In this document: one piece after another, positions 16,729 through 24,472 of the stretch
Numbering within the stretch: the first letter of the stretch is position 1
How the letters are laid out: every line of letters begins with the position of its first letter
From: JADKAC01 sp964492065
Lineage (GTDB): Bacteria; Bacteroidota; Bacteroidia; Chitinophagales; BACL12
Assembly (NCBI GenBank): GCA_964492065.1
Contig: CAZBHH010000010.1
Location: forward strand, 1-64,000
DNA length: 64,000 bases
Direction of reading: 5' to 3'
Translations under genes and position numbers: made by a program
Notes under the pieces: model-generated
What the model was told of the DNA's origin: nothing
The model's input: the letters and a program-made list of their open reading frames with translations, nothing else
Databases searched by the model: none

Positions 16729-16935
16729 ATGTTAAGACTACTTCCCTACCTGGCCAATCCGGTTTTTATGACATTTGTCGTGGTCAGTTTCCTGATGCTT
16801 TGCATGCTCGCCTATTTATTTTTTCTAAAATCCATTAAGGACAAACCGGTGGATCCCGACCGGTCTGAAATTCAAATCAACGATATTTTCCTGCGCACCA
16901 AACACAAAAAACCCCGCCGTGACGGCAGGGTATAA
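16729..16935 (+). CDS. Small single-pass membrane protein, unknown
   Basis: 68 residues with one strong transmembrane segment (about 13-33, VFMTFVVVSFLMLCMLAYLFF) and a basic cytosolic tail ending KHKKPRRDGRV. I do not recognise a family. Real translation is plausible because of the hydrophobic segment and the positive-inside tail, but no promoter box or ribosome site supports it. Its last codons coincide with the terminator hairpin of the opposing lipoprotein gene. Confidence 0.5.
   Translation: MLRLLPYLANPVFMTFVVVSFLMLCMLAYLFFLKSIKDKPVDPDRSEIQINDIFLRTKHKKPRRDGRV
16906..16930 (-). terminator. Intrinsic terminator of the small lipoprotein gene (minus strand)
   Basis: On the minus strand CCC-T-GCCG, loop TCA, CGGC-GGG (16930 to 16912) forms a stem with one bulge, followed by TTTTTT (16911-16906). 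It lies inside the 3' coding part of the small membrane protein gene on the other strand. Confidence 0.75.
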
Positions 16936-16953
16936 CATTGCTGTTCAGACAAT

Positions 16954-17178
16954 TTACTGAGCGGCTTCAGTATTCTCAGTTCCAGCTACTTCGCCCATTT
17001 CTGCGGATCCTGTAGTTGTTTCTTCGGCTGCCGTCAAGGTCTCGGAGGCGCCTTCCTGTACCTGTTCAGTCAAGTCCTCTCCACCATCTTCCGGAGCCGG
17101 TTCTTTTTCTTTCTTAGAGTTGCAGGCTACCAATGCGGTTAATGCCAGCGCAACAGCAAAAATTGATAATTTTTTCAT
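16954..17178 (-). CDS. Small acidic lipoprotein
   Basis: 74 residues. The lipoprotein signal MKKLSIFAVALALTALVAC19 has a clear lipobox (LVAC). The mature part is short, acidic and low in complexity (Glu, Ala, Thr, Gly), with no fold expected. I recognise no family. It probably sits in the inner or outer membrane as a flexible tether or charge layer. A -7 box lies 32 nt upstream and a terminator follows at 16930-16906, so it is likely a monocistronic and possibly abundant transcript. Confidence 0.75.
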   Translation of the reverse strand: MKKLSIFAVALALTALVACNSKKEKEPAPEDGGEDLTEQVQEGASETLTAAEETTTGSAEMGEVAGTENTEAAQ

Positions 17179-17210
17179 CGTCGTTGTTTTTTTGATTTAT
17201 AATTTGAAAT

Positions 17211-17218
17211 CAAAAATA
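17211..17218 (-). promoter_or_regulatory. -7 box TATTTTTG of the small lipoprotein gene
   Basis: TAnnTTTG match, 32 nt before the ATG at 17178, within the short gap to der. The surrounding AT richness lowers confidence. Confidence 0.4.
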
Positions 17219-17236
17219 AATAATTATTAACAAAGA

Positions 17237-18550
17237 TTATTTCTGCCGGAAAAAAATATTCACAGGTGTGCCCGATAACCGGAAGTGTTCCCGCAGTTTG
17301 TTTTCCAGGAAGTTGCGGTAAGGTTCGCGGATGTCTTTCGGGTGATTGGTAAAAAAGGCAAAAGTGGGAATGCGTGCGGGCAGTTGTGTGATGTATTTAA
17401 TCCTGATATGCTTTCCCCTGACTGCCGGCGGCGGATAAGCGTCGATCAGCGGCAACAACTTCTCATTCAGTTCGGAAGTATTTACTTTTAAGCTCCTGTT
17501 TTCAAACACTTCCAGGGCGGTTTCCATAGCTTTAAAAATCCGAGTCTTATCCAGGGCGGAAATAAACAGTACCGGCACATCCTTAAAAGGCGCCAGCCTG
17601 GATTTGATATGCGCTTCGTAGTACTTCATACTGTTGGTATCCTTTTCGACGGCATCCCATTTATTCACCAGTACGACTACGCCTTTGCGCTTCTTAACAA
17701 TTGTGCTGAATATAGACAGGTCCTGGCTCTCAATGCCCAGTGTTGCATCCATTACCAACAGGCATACATCGGCTTCATCAATCGCCTTGATTGCACGGAT
17801 TACGGTATAAAATTCCAGGTTTTCCTTTACAACACCTTTCTTGCGGATACCCGCCGTATCGATTAACAAAAAATCCTTGTTGAACATGCGATACCGGGTA
17901 TGGATGGCATCCCGTGTAGTGCCGGCGATATCGGTAACTATGTTGCGGTCTTCGCCGGTAAGCGCATTGATCAAAGTCGATTTGCCCACATTGGGTTGAC
18001 CGACGATAGCGAACTTCGGTAACTGTGCCCAGTCGCCGCTGACGGTGGATACGTCATCGGGTATTTGTTCAACGATGGCGTCCAGCAATTCGCCGGTACC
18101 GCTGCCGGTAATGGACGAAACAAAGAAGATGTGTTCGAACCCGGCGCTGTAGAATTCGGAAGCCTGCAATAACCTGCCCGCATTGTCCACCTTATTTACG
18201 ATGAGAAAAACCCGCTTCTGCACCTTGCGCAGCTTTTTAAGCATCTCATCATCCAGGTCGGTCATGCCGGTGGTGACATCTACCATAAAGAGCAACAGCG
18301 AGGCTTCCTCAATGGCGATGAGCACCTGGTTGCGAATCGCCTTTTCAAAGACATCGTCCGAATGAGCGACAAAGCCGCCGGTGTCAATCACATCGAATTG
18401 TTTCCCGTTCCATTCGGAACTTCCGTATTGACGATCGCGGGTAACACCGCTCTGGTCATCCACAATTGCCTGCCTTTCACCGACTAATCGGTTGAACAAG
18501 GTGGACTTACCCACGTTTGGCCTGCCTATAATTGCAACTGTAAAGCCCAT
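17237..18550 (-). CDS. der: Ribosome-assembly GTPase Der (EngA)
   Basis: 437 residues. Two tandem GTPase domains are the hallmark of Der. Each has a P-loop (GRPNVGKST at 8-16; GQPNVGKST near 182), a DTAG/DTGG switch and an NKxD specificity motif (NKVDN, NKWDA). A C-terminal KH-like domain ends LREHFRLSGTPVNIFFRQK. Der acts in 50S subunit maturation. It lies 46 nt beyond the tRNA on the same strand, separated from it by a terminator. Confidence 0.97.
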   Translation of the reverse strand: MGFTVAIIGRPNVGKSTLFNRLVGERQAIVDDQSGVTRDRQYGSSEWNGKQFDVIDTGGFVAHSDDVFEKAIRNQVLIAIEEASLLLFMVDVTTGMTDLDDEMLKKLRKVQKRVFLIVNKVDNAGRLLQASEFYSAGFEHIFFVSSITGSGTGELLDAIVEQIPDDVSTVSGDWAQLPKFAIVGQPNVGKSTLINALTGEDRNIVTDIAGTTRDAIHTRYRMFNKDFLLIDTAGIRKKGVVKENLEFYTVIRAIKAIDEADVCLLVMDATLGIESQDLSIFSTIVKKRKGVVVLVNKWDAVEKDTNSMKYYEAHIKSRLAPFKDVPVLFISALDKTRIFKAMETALEVFENRSLKVNTSELNEKLLPLIDAYPPPAVRGKHIRIKYITQLPARIPTFAFFTNHPKDIREPYRNFLENKLREHFRLSGTPVNIFFRQK

Positions 18551-18560
18551 GTCTTCAGAT

Positions 18561-18586
18561 AAAAAAAGGCTGAAAAAATTTCAGCC
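18561..18586 (-). terminator. Intrinsic terminator between initiator tRNA and der
   Basis: Minus-strand stem GGCTGAAA / TTTCAGCC (18586 to 18568) with a 3 nt loop, followed by seven T (18567-18561). It ends the tRNA transcript only 11 bp before the der start codon, so der depends on readthrough or an unrecognised promoter. Confidence 0.85.
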
Positions 18587-18595
18587 CATTGATTG

Positions 18596-18668
<73 letters not shown>

Positions 18669-18681
18669 GTTTTTGCGACTG

Positions 18682-18712
18682 CAAAGATAGGCAATATATA
18701 ACCCATATCAAA
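18682..18712 (-). promoter_or_regulatory. Consensus Bacteroidota promoter of the initiator tRNA
   Basis: TTTG at 18712-18709, exactly 19 nt, then TATCTTTG at 18689-18682. This is a perfect fit to the -33/-7 consensus of the Bacteroidota housekeeping sigma factor. The tRNA 5' end is 13 nt downstream. Confidence 0.9.
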
Positions 18713-18720
18713 GCCTTGTG

Positions 18721-18728
18721 TATTTTTG
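18721..18728 (+). promoter_or_regulatory. -7 box TATTTTTG, 4 nt before the era ATG
   Basis: TAnnTTTG, then ACCG, then ATG at 18733. It shares the 4 nt spacing seen at 7222 and 11685 and suggests a leaderless era mRNA. Confidence 0.5.
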
Positions 18729-18732
18729 ACCG

Positions 18733-19605
18733 ATGGCATTTAAATCGGGATTTGTAAATATTATCGGCAAACCCAATGCGGGCAAGTCCACGCTGATGAA
18801 TTTCCTGGTGGGCGAAAGGCTGTCCATTATTACAGCCAAAGCACAAACTACCCGGAGGCGCATTATCGGTATCGTCAATACCCCGGAGATGCAAATTGTG
18901 TATTCGGATACTCCCGGCATAGTCAGCGATCCGCAGTACAAATTACACGAGCGGATGAATGCTCAAATACTCACTGCCCTCGAAGATGCCGATGTACTGA
19001 TCTATCTTGCTACACCCGATGAAGATTCCATACCGGAAATTGCAGCGCTTGAACGCCTGCGCATTCCATTGATTATTGCACTGAATAAAATAGATACCAT
19101 TTCCGATAGCGTTGCGGAAGAAAAACTGCAGTACTGGAAACAGCGCTTTCCCAATGCGCACGTATTTGGCATTTCGGCACTAAAAAATACGCATCTGGAC
19201 GATCTGCAAACCTGTATTATCGAAAATATACCGGAACACCCTGCGTATTACGATGCCGACGCACTTACCGATCTTCCCGAGCGATTCTTTGTTGCGGAAA
19301 TTATCCGCGAGAAAATCCTGGAACAATACGAAAAAGAAATTCCCTATGCGGCAGAAGTGGTGGTGACTGCCTTTAAGGAGAAACCCGATATTACGGTTAT
19401 CGCCGCAGAGATTTTCATTATCCGCGAAACGCAAAAAATTATACTCATTGGCAAAGGCGGCAGCGCCATTAAAAAACTGGGTACGGCAGCACGCAGGGAT
19501 ATCGAATCATTCTTACAGAAAAAAGTGTTTTTAGAATTGCATGTCAAAGTAAAAGGCGATTGGAAAAACAATGAGCGGATGTTAAAGCAATTCGGTTATG
19601 AATAA
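18733..19605 (+). CDS. era: Ribosome-maturation GTPase Era
   Basis: 290 residues. The GTPase domain has the P-loop GKPNAGKST (12-20), switch II DTPG and NKID. The C-terminal KH domain contains ILIGKGGSAIKKLGTAARRDIE, which binds the 3' end of 16S rRNA. Era assists 30S assembly. Length is normal. It is divergent from the initiator tRNA, so two translation-related genes share a 64 bp promoter region. Confidence 0.97.
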   Translation: MAFKSGFVNIIGKPNAGKSTLMNFLVGERLSIITAKAQTTRRRIIGIVNTPEMQIVYSDTPGIVSDPQYKLHERMNAQILTALEDADVLIYLATPDEDSIPEIAALERLRIPLIIALNKIDTISDSVAEEKLQYWKQRFPNAHVFGISALKNTHLDDLQTCIIENIPEHPAYYDADALTDLPERFFVAEIIREKILEQYEKEIPYAAEVVVTAFKEKPDITVIAAEIFIIRETQKIILIGKGGSAIKKLGTAARRDIESFLQKKVFLELHVKVKGDWKNNERMLKQFGYE

Positions 19606-19743
19606 GTGCCAGCCGTATTATCTGACACACGCCGGTGTAAAATTGCAGGAACACGTTATGCTATGCCGGCAATTTCAATCGGCGCAAGCCGGCACCCCTC
19701 CGGCAATCTGACAATTGCGCACCACATTCCAGCGAACCTTCTC
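19606..19743. other. Intergenic between era and trxB
   Basis: The region contains a GCCGGC repeat pair able to form a hairpin, without a T-tract. A frame continuous with trxB extends through it, but it spans the trxB promoter box and lacks family similarity, so it is not counted as coding. Confidence 0.5.
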
Positions 19744-19751
19744 TATCTTTG
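19744..19751 (+). promoter_or_regulatory. -7 box TATCTTTG of trxB
   Basis: Consensus TAnnTTTG, 28 nt before the trxB ATG at 19780. The position argues against the longer upstream reading frame being translated. Confidence 0.55.
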
Positions 19752-19779
19752 CGGGTTGAATAATCATATTTCAGAAAAG

Positions 19780-20715
19780 ATGAGCGAAATAAAAACATGT
19801 GTGATCATCGGTTCCGGCCCTGCCGGTTACACGGCGGCAATTTATGCGGCGAGAGCTAACCTCAACCCGGTAATATTTACCGGTATAGAGCCGGGAGGCC
19901 AGTTAATGCAAACGACGGATGTGGAAAATTATCCCGGATATCCTTCGGGAATTTTGGGGCCGGAAATGATGGAAGATTTTAAAAAACAAGCCGAGCGCTT
20001 TGGAACTGATATTCGCTTTGGCATTGTCAACAAAGTGGACTTCAGCGGTAAAATAAAAAAATTATGGCTGGACAACGGCGAAGAAATTCAGGCGCACAGC
20101 GTCATTATTGCAACGGGCGCCTCTGCTAAGTGGCTCGGTCTGGAATCTGAGAAACGGCTGAACGGCAATGGCGTTTCGGCATGTGCCGTGTGCGACGGCT
20201 TCTTCTTCCGCAATCAAACCGTTGCCCTGGTCGGCGGCGGCGATACGGCGTGTGAAGAAGCACTCTACCTCGCCAAACTTTGCACCAAAGTGCATATGCT
20301 CGTGCGCAAGGATCATTTCAGGGCATCCAAAATTATGCAGGATCGGGTAATGGGTACTTCCAATATCGAAATTCACTGGAATACCGAAGCAGTGGAAGTT
20401 TTGGGTGAAACAACTGTCGAAGGCATGCGAGTAAAAAACAATATCACCGGGGAAATGCGGGAAATACCCATAACCGGTTTTTTTGTCGCCATCGGGCATC
20501 AGCCCAACACCGCTATCTTTAAGGGTATCCTGGACATGGATGCACAGGAATATCTGGTTACCCGTCCCGGCAGTTCAAAGACGAATATTGAAGGCGTATT
20601 TGCCGCCGGCGATGTTCAGGATAAAACGTACAGACAGGCAGTAACCGCTGCCGGATCGGGATGCATGGCAGCACTGGATGCCGAAAGATATTTAACCGAA
20701 TTGGGAATTGAATAA
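19780..20715 (+). CDS. trxB: Thioredoxin reductase
   Basis: 311 residues from MSEIKTCVIIGSG. FAD-binding motif GSGPAGYTAA lies near the N terminus, the redox-active CAVCDG in the NADPH domain, the NADPH motif is GGGDTACEEA, and the C-terminal FAD motif is GVFAAGDVQD. It reduces thioredoxin with NADPH in the cytosol. The frame continues 58 codons upstream, but the family start and the promoter box at 19744 fix the start at 19780. It is followed by a thioredoxin-dependent-type peroxidase and bshB1, which forms a thiol-redox group. Confidence 0.96.
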   Translation: MSEIKTCVIIGSGPAGYTAAIYAARANLNPVIFTGIEPGGQLMQTTDVENYPGYPSGILGPEMMEDFKKQAERFGTDIRFGIVNKVDFSGKIKKLWLDNGEEIQAHSVIIATGASAKWLGLESEKRLNGNGVSACAVCDGFFFRNQTVALVGGGDTACEEALYLAKLCTKVHMLVRKDHFRASKIMQDRVMGTSNIEIHWNTEAVEVLGETTVEGMRVKNNITGEMREIPITGFFVAIGHQPNTAIFKGILDMDAQEYLVTRPGSSKTNIEGVFAAGDVQDKTYRQAVTAAGSGCMAALDAERYLTELGIE

Positions 20716-20759
20716 ACAGCACACTCGTTGCGCTGCCATTCATTTCACAGAATACTGTT

Positions 20760-21305
20760 ATGCTGAACCGACAACCGAATACGATTTATAACTTTAACGC
20801 AATTGGTTTGGATGGAAAAGACACAGCGCTGTCGGGATTTAAGGGAAAGGTATTGCTGATAGTCAATACGGCAACCCATTGCGGCCAGGTTGCCCAACTG
20901 CATAAACTGGAAAAAATCTACAATCAATATAAGAACCGGGGATTTGAAATACTCGCCTTCCCCTGTAATCAATTTGCAGGACAGGAACCCCTGACAGGAA
21001 AAGCCATTGAAGATTTTTGCAAGACAAGGTATAACATAAGTTTTCCCATATTCCAAAAGATATATGTTCGCGGTAATCAAGCGCATCCGCTGTTTCAATT
21101 TTTTGGAGATAAAAAACAAAATGGAAAATTCAGCATCTATCCGTTATGGAATTATTATAAGTTTTTAGTTGACAGTAACGGCTATGTAATTTCATATTTT
21201 ACAACCTTGACTCAACCCGACAGCAAAAAGATTATGGGCGCAATTGAACATGCGCTTTCCGGTAATGCCGGCAGTCCAAAAGGCTCAACAAGAATAAACC
21301 GTTAG
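20760..21305 (+). CDS. Glutathione-peroxidase-family thiol peroxidase
   Basis: 181 residues, cytosolic (no signal peptide). The catalytic tetrad is visible: C41 (NTATHCGQ, Cys in place of Sec), Q71 (FPCNQF), W130 and N131 (PLWNYYKF). C87 in EDFCKTRYNISFPIF matches the resolving Cys of thioredoxin-dependent members. The electron donor is therefore probably thioredoxin (trxB is adjacent) rather than glutathione. The usual NVASKCG is altered to NTATHCG. It sits 44 nt after trxB and 3 nt before bshB1. Confidence 0.9.
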   Translation: MLNRQPNTIYNFNAIGLDGKDTALSGFKGKVLLIVNTATHCGQVAQLHKLEKIYNQYKNRGFEILAFPCNQFAGQEPLTGKAIEDFCKTRYNISFPIFQKIYVRGNQAHPLFQFFGDKKQNGKFSIYPLWNYYKFLVDSNGYVISYFTTLTQPDSKKIMGAIEHALSGNAGSPKGSTRINR

Positions 21306-21308
21306 AAA

Positions 21309-22025
21309 ATGAAAATAAATATACTTGCATTTGGCGTTCATCCCGACGATGTGGAATTGGGTTGCGGCGGATTACTGCTCAATGAGGCCGCAAACGGAAA
21401 AACCACAGGTATCATCGATATTACCCTGGGAGAAATGGGCACCCGCGGCAATACGGAAATCCGCTTGCGGGAAGCGGCAGATGCCGCCGCTATTTTAGGA
21501 GTCTCTATGCGTGACAATCTGCGGCTTGCAGATGTATTCTTTGACAATAACCGCGAATCAAAAATAAGAGTGATAGAGGTAATCCGGGAGTATCAACCCG
21601 ATGTAGTTATTTGCAATGCGCTGTGGGACCGCCATCCCGACCACGGCCGCAGCAATCAATTAGTTGAAGACGCCTGTTTCCTGGCCGGATTAATAAAGAT
21701 TGAAACTGTTTACAAAGATAAACCACAGCAGCCCTGGCGCCCGCAACTCGTTTTGCATTACATCCAGGACAGATTTATCAAACCGGATTTTGTAGTGGAT
21801 GTAACAGATGTGTGGGAAACGAGAATGGCGGCGATTATGGCACATAAAAGCCAGATGTATAACCCCGATTCGAATGAGCCCGAAACCTATATTGCCTCTA
21901 AAGCATTCCTGGAGAATATCGACGCCCGGGCGCTTGAATTCGGCAGGCCTTGCGGATTCCGCTATGCAGAAGGATTTACCTGTAATAAAACACTCGGATT
22001 AAAGAGTATCGACGGGCTGTATTGA
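21309..22025 (+). CDS. bshB1: Bacillithiol biosynthesis N-acetylglucosaminyl-malate deacetylase BshB1
   Basis: 238 residues of the PIG-L/LmbE zinc deacetylase family. Zinc-site motifs are H11PDD14 (GVHPDDVELGCGG) and H109PDH112 (RHPDHGRSN). The run GEMGTRGNTEIRLREAADAA and the LHYIQDRFIKPDFVVDVT block are specific to the BshB1 clade. It removes acetyl from GlcNAc-malate before cysteine addition by BshC. bshA and bshC are not in the window. The neighbouring trxB and thiol peroxidase fit a role in low-molecular-weight thiol metabolism. Confidence 0.92.
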   Translation: MKINILAFGVHPDDVELGCGGLLLNEAANGKTTGIIDITLGEMGTRGNTEIRLREAADAAAILGVSMRDNLRLADVFFDNNRESKIRVIEVIREYQPDVVICNALWDRHPDHGRSNQLVEDACFLAGLIKIETVYKDKPQQPWRPQLVLHYIQDRFIKPDFVVDVTDVWETRMAAIMAHKSQMYNPDSNEPETYIASKAFLENIDARALEFGRPCGFRYAEGFTCNKTLGLKSIDGLY

Positions 22026-22062
22026 AATGCTTCAGCCCGCGATTCAAATTACAACACCGGCC

Positions 22063-22091
22063 AAAAAAAATTCCGCCGTTTGGCGGCGGAA
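22063..22091 (-). terminator. Intrinsic terminator of the rpsP-rplS operon
   Basis: Minus-strand stem TTCCGCCG / CGGCGGAA (22091 to 22071) with a 5 nt loop, followed by eight T (22070-22063). It lies 25 bp past the rplS stop. Confidence 0.9.
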
Positions 22092-22115
22092 TATCTTATC
22101 GTTGAAACTTGCGTT

Positions 22116-22478
22116 TTATTCGGCTGATGTATTGGCCCTGTTTTCCTTGATACGGGCGCTCTTACCTTTCAGGCCTCTGAGGTAGAAGATTCTGCTGCGG
22201 CGCACCTTGCCCACTTTATTCAGTTCAATTTTATCGATGTTCGGTGAAAACAAGGGAAAAATCCTCTCAACACCTACGCCGTTGGAAATCTTCCGAACGG
22301 TAAATGTCTGGGTGCGGCCTCTGCCTTTTTTCTGAAGCACATCCCCGCGGAATAACTGGATACGGCTCTTATCGCCTTCCACAATTTTATAGTGTACCGT
22401 TACATTGTCTCCCGCTTTAAAGGCAGGTATATCCCTGGAAGGAATCAATTCAGTTTCGAGGCTCTTAAGCATTTCCAT
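22116..22478 (-). CDS. rplS: Ribosomal protein bL19
   Basis: 120 residues with the conserved core IPAFKAGDNVTVHYKIVEGDKSRIQ and the C-terminal KVRRSRIFYLRGLKGKSARIKE. bL19 sits at the 30S-50S interface. It is the last gene of rpsP-rimM-trmD-rplS, separated from trmD by 64 bp that hold its own near-consensus promoter. A strong terminator follows. Confidence 0.97.
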   Translation of the reverse strand: MEMLKSLETELIPSRDIPAFKAGDNVTVHYKIVEGDKSRIQLFRGDVLQKKGRGRTQTFTVRKISNGVGVERIFPLFSPNIDKIELNKVGKVRRSRIFYLRGLKGKSARIKENRANTSAE

Positions 22479-22501
22479 AACATCACTTTTAAAATGGAAG
22501 G

Positions 22502-22533
22502 CAAAGTTACAAATTGCACTTTCTATTTACAAA
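22502..22533 (-). promoter_or_regulatory. Near-consensus promoter of rplS
   Basis: TTTG at 22533-22530, 20 nt, TAACTTTG at 22509-22502, and ATG 23 nt further on. This matches the TTTG-N19/20-TAnnTTTG form and would allow rplS to be made independently of trmD. Confidence 0.8.
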
Positions 22534-22542
22534 CTGCGCACT

Positions 22543-23220
22543 TTATTCTTCCAATAATCCCGGTCTGCGCTGCCGGGTTCTTTCCAGCGCCTGCTCGTGG
22601 CGCCAGCTTTCGATGCGGGCGGCATGCCCGCTCAGCAATACTTCCGGCACTTTCCATCCGTTGAAATCTGCCGGTCTCGTGTACACCGGTGGCGACAATA
22701 AGCTGTCCTGGAACGAGTCGCTGAGAGCCGAGGTCTCATCATTGAGCACGCCCGGCAGCAGCCTGCCGATAGAGTCCACCAGGACGGCAGCCGCTAATTC
22801 ACCGCCGCTCAACACGTAATTGCCGATGGAGATTTCCCGGGTAACCAGGTGTTGCCGCACTCTCTCGTCCACGCCTTTGTAATGGCCACACAACAACAGC
22901 AGATTGGCTTTTAATGACAAAGTATTGGCCATTGGCTGGTCCAATATTGCGCCGTCGGGGGATAGGTAAATGATGTCGTCGTAATGCGTTTGGGACTGCA
23001 ATGTCCGGATGCAGTTAAAAATCGGCTCAACCATCAAAACCATCCCGGCGCCCCCGCCAAACTGGTAATCGTCCACCTGCCGGTGGTTATAGGTGCTGTA
23101 ATCCCGGAGATTGACGAGGTTAACTTCCAGCAATCCCTTATCCTGAGCTCGTTTTAAAATACTGTGGCTCAGCGGGCTTTGCAGTAATTCAGGCAACACC
23201 GTAATGATATCAATGCGCAT
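22543..23220 (-). CDS. trmD: tRNA (guanine-N1-)-methyltransferase
   Basis: 225 residues, SPOUT family. It methylates G37 of tRNAs reading CNN codons, which prevents +1 frameshifts. The N terminus MRIDIITVLPELLQSPLSHSIL, the knot region LLCGHYKGVDERV and YVLSGGELAAAVLVDSIGRLLPG carry the SAM-binding residues. Length is normal. It follows rimM by 12 nt in the standard order. Confidence 0.96.
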   Translation of the reverse strand: MRIDIITVLPELLQSPLSHSILKRAQDKGLLEVNLVNLRDYSTYNHRQVDDYQFGGGAGMVLMVEPIFNCIRTLQSQTHYDDIIYLSPDGAILDQPMANTLSLKANLLLLCGHYKGVDERVRQHLVTREISIGNYVLSGGELAAAVLVDSIGRLLPGVLNDETSALSDSFQDSLLSPPVYTRPADFNGWKVPEVLLSGHAARIESWRHEQALERTRQRRPGLLEE

Positions 23221-23232
23221 GTGTATGCAATT

Positions 23233-23742
23233 TTAAATATCTAAGATACCCTCCGGCGCCTGTATGTACAGAATTTTTCGTTTTTCATCCACTTGCCGTA
23301 TCATGTCGGGGTGCAAGGCGAGGAGGAAATCCCTGGCATCCTGTTGCACTGTAACAAGATCATATGCACCCATAGATGTAATATTGCGTATTGCGCCTAA
23401 CGTACCTAAATCACTGTCTATCACAATAAAGTCCAAGAACCCCTGGTCCGGCGTTTCTTCCTTGTGAATTCTATATTCCGGCCTGCCCCAGACTTTCTGT
23501 TTTACCAGGGCTGCCGCTTTTTCCCTGGTCTGGATTTCGTCCAACTCAACGATAGCCCCTCCAAAATCTGCATATTCTATTTTCGCTATAAAAAAGGGAA
23601 CATAATCATCACGGTGTAAAAAAAAGAGCGCCTCGGATTTCGATAACGCCCTTATATTTTCTAAAAAAGCTATGCGCAATGCACCTTTTACACCATGTGT
23701 GCGCAATACGTAACCGATCTCGATTAACGAACCGGGAATCAA
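23233..23742 (-). CDS. rimM: 16S rRNA processing protein RimM
   Basis: 169 residues. The N-terminal beta-barrel begins IEIGYVLRTHGVKGALRI and the C-terminal PRC-barrel includes FIVIDSDLGTLGAIRNI and LLALHPDMI. RimM helps 30S head maturation by binding uS19. It lies between rpsP (3 nt gap) and trmD (12 nt gap), so translation is probably coupled. Nothing unusual was seen. Confidence 0.94.
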   Translation of the reverse strand: MIPGSLIEIGYVLRTHGVKGALRIAFLENIRALSKSEALFFLHRDDYVPFFIAKIEYADFGGAIVELDEIQTREKAAALVKQKVWGRPEYRIHKEETPDQGFLDFIVIDSDLGTLGAIRNITSMGAYDLVTVQQDARDFLLALHPDMIRQVDEKRKILYIQAPEGILDI

Positions 23743-23745
23743 TGT

Positions 23746-24354
23746 TTATTCGTTTGTGGACTCCTCGTCGGTATTTGTTTCAGCCGTATTCTCTGACTGT
23801 GCATCACCGGTAGCATCTGCTGTACTGTCCTCGGCTACAGGCGCTTCATTTTCAGCCTGTGCAGCCGCAGCTTCCTCTGCCCTCTGAGCCTCCGCTTCAG
23901 CTTTTGCCTTTGCTTCGGCCTCTTCTTTGCTCTTGCGTTTAGCCTCAATGCGGGCTTTTTCTTCTGCTTTTGCCTTTGCTGCCCTGTCTTCAATAGTTTT
24001 TACATGATCCATAACGGCGCTGCGATGGCTGTTTTCCCACTCTGCGAATTTCTCATCCACCTGCTCTTGTGTCAAAGCGCCTTTCTTTAATCCCCGCAAC
24101 AGGTGCTTTTTGTACAGCACACCCTTGTACTTCAGGATGGCATGCACGGTGGTAGATGCCTCTGCACCGTTAATCAGCCAATGTATTGCCCTATCCGTAT
24201 CAAGGGTAATTTCTGCGGGTACTTTGGTGGGGTTGTAATAACCGATTCTCTCGATAAATTTTCCGTCCCGGGGCGAAGTGTTATGCGCCGCTACAATGTG
24301 GTAAAATGGCGCCTTTCTGCGGCCGTGCCGCTGTAATCTCAATCTAACTGACAT
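23746..24354 (-). CDS. rpsP: Ribosomal protein bS16 with a long C-terminal extension
   Basis: 202 residues, more than twice the classical length of bS16. Residues 1-85 are a normal bS16 core (SVRLRLQRHGRRKAPFYHIVAAH, IGYYNPTK). From about 85 the chain continues as a charged helical segment (about 100-150) rich in Lys/Glu/Ala (EAEAKAKAEAEA). It ends in an acidic Glu/Ala/Thr tail (NTAETNTDEESTNE). Extended bS16 is seen in other Bacteroidota, and the tail probably projects from the 30S body. First gene of the operon; no consensus promoter was found directly upstream. Confidence 0.95.
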   Translation of the reverse strand: MSVRLRLQRHGRRKAPFYHIVAAHNTSPRDGKFIERIGYYNPTKVPAEITLDTDRAIHWLINGAEASTTVHAILKYKGVLYKKHLLRGLKKGALTQEQVDEKFAEWENSHRSAVMDHVKTIEDRAAKAKAEEKARIEAKRKSKEEAEAKAKAEAEAQRAEEAAAAQAENEAPVAEDSTADATGDAQSENTAETNTDEESTNE

Positions 24355-24472
24355 GTTTCAATAATTAATATTGTTAAAAAATATCCCGCAAAGACCATAC
24401 AAAACGGCGTTCGGGAATTGCGCTGCGAAGTTAACATTTTAAACCTGAAATTGCGAATAACACCCGTTTTTT

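Noticed and set aside
19606..19779. 58-codon N-terminal extension of thioredoxin reductase
   Set aside because: The family starts at MSEIKTCVIIGSG, and the extension spans a consensus TATCTTTG box.
24355..24472. Terminator or promoter between the glycan operon and rpsP
   Set aside because: No hairpin with a T-tract and no TAnnTTTG box with correct spacing was found (the nearest are TAACTTCG and a CTTTG with wrong spacing), so it is left open whether the glycan operon reads into rpsP.
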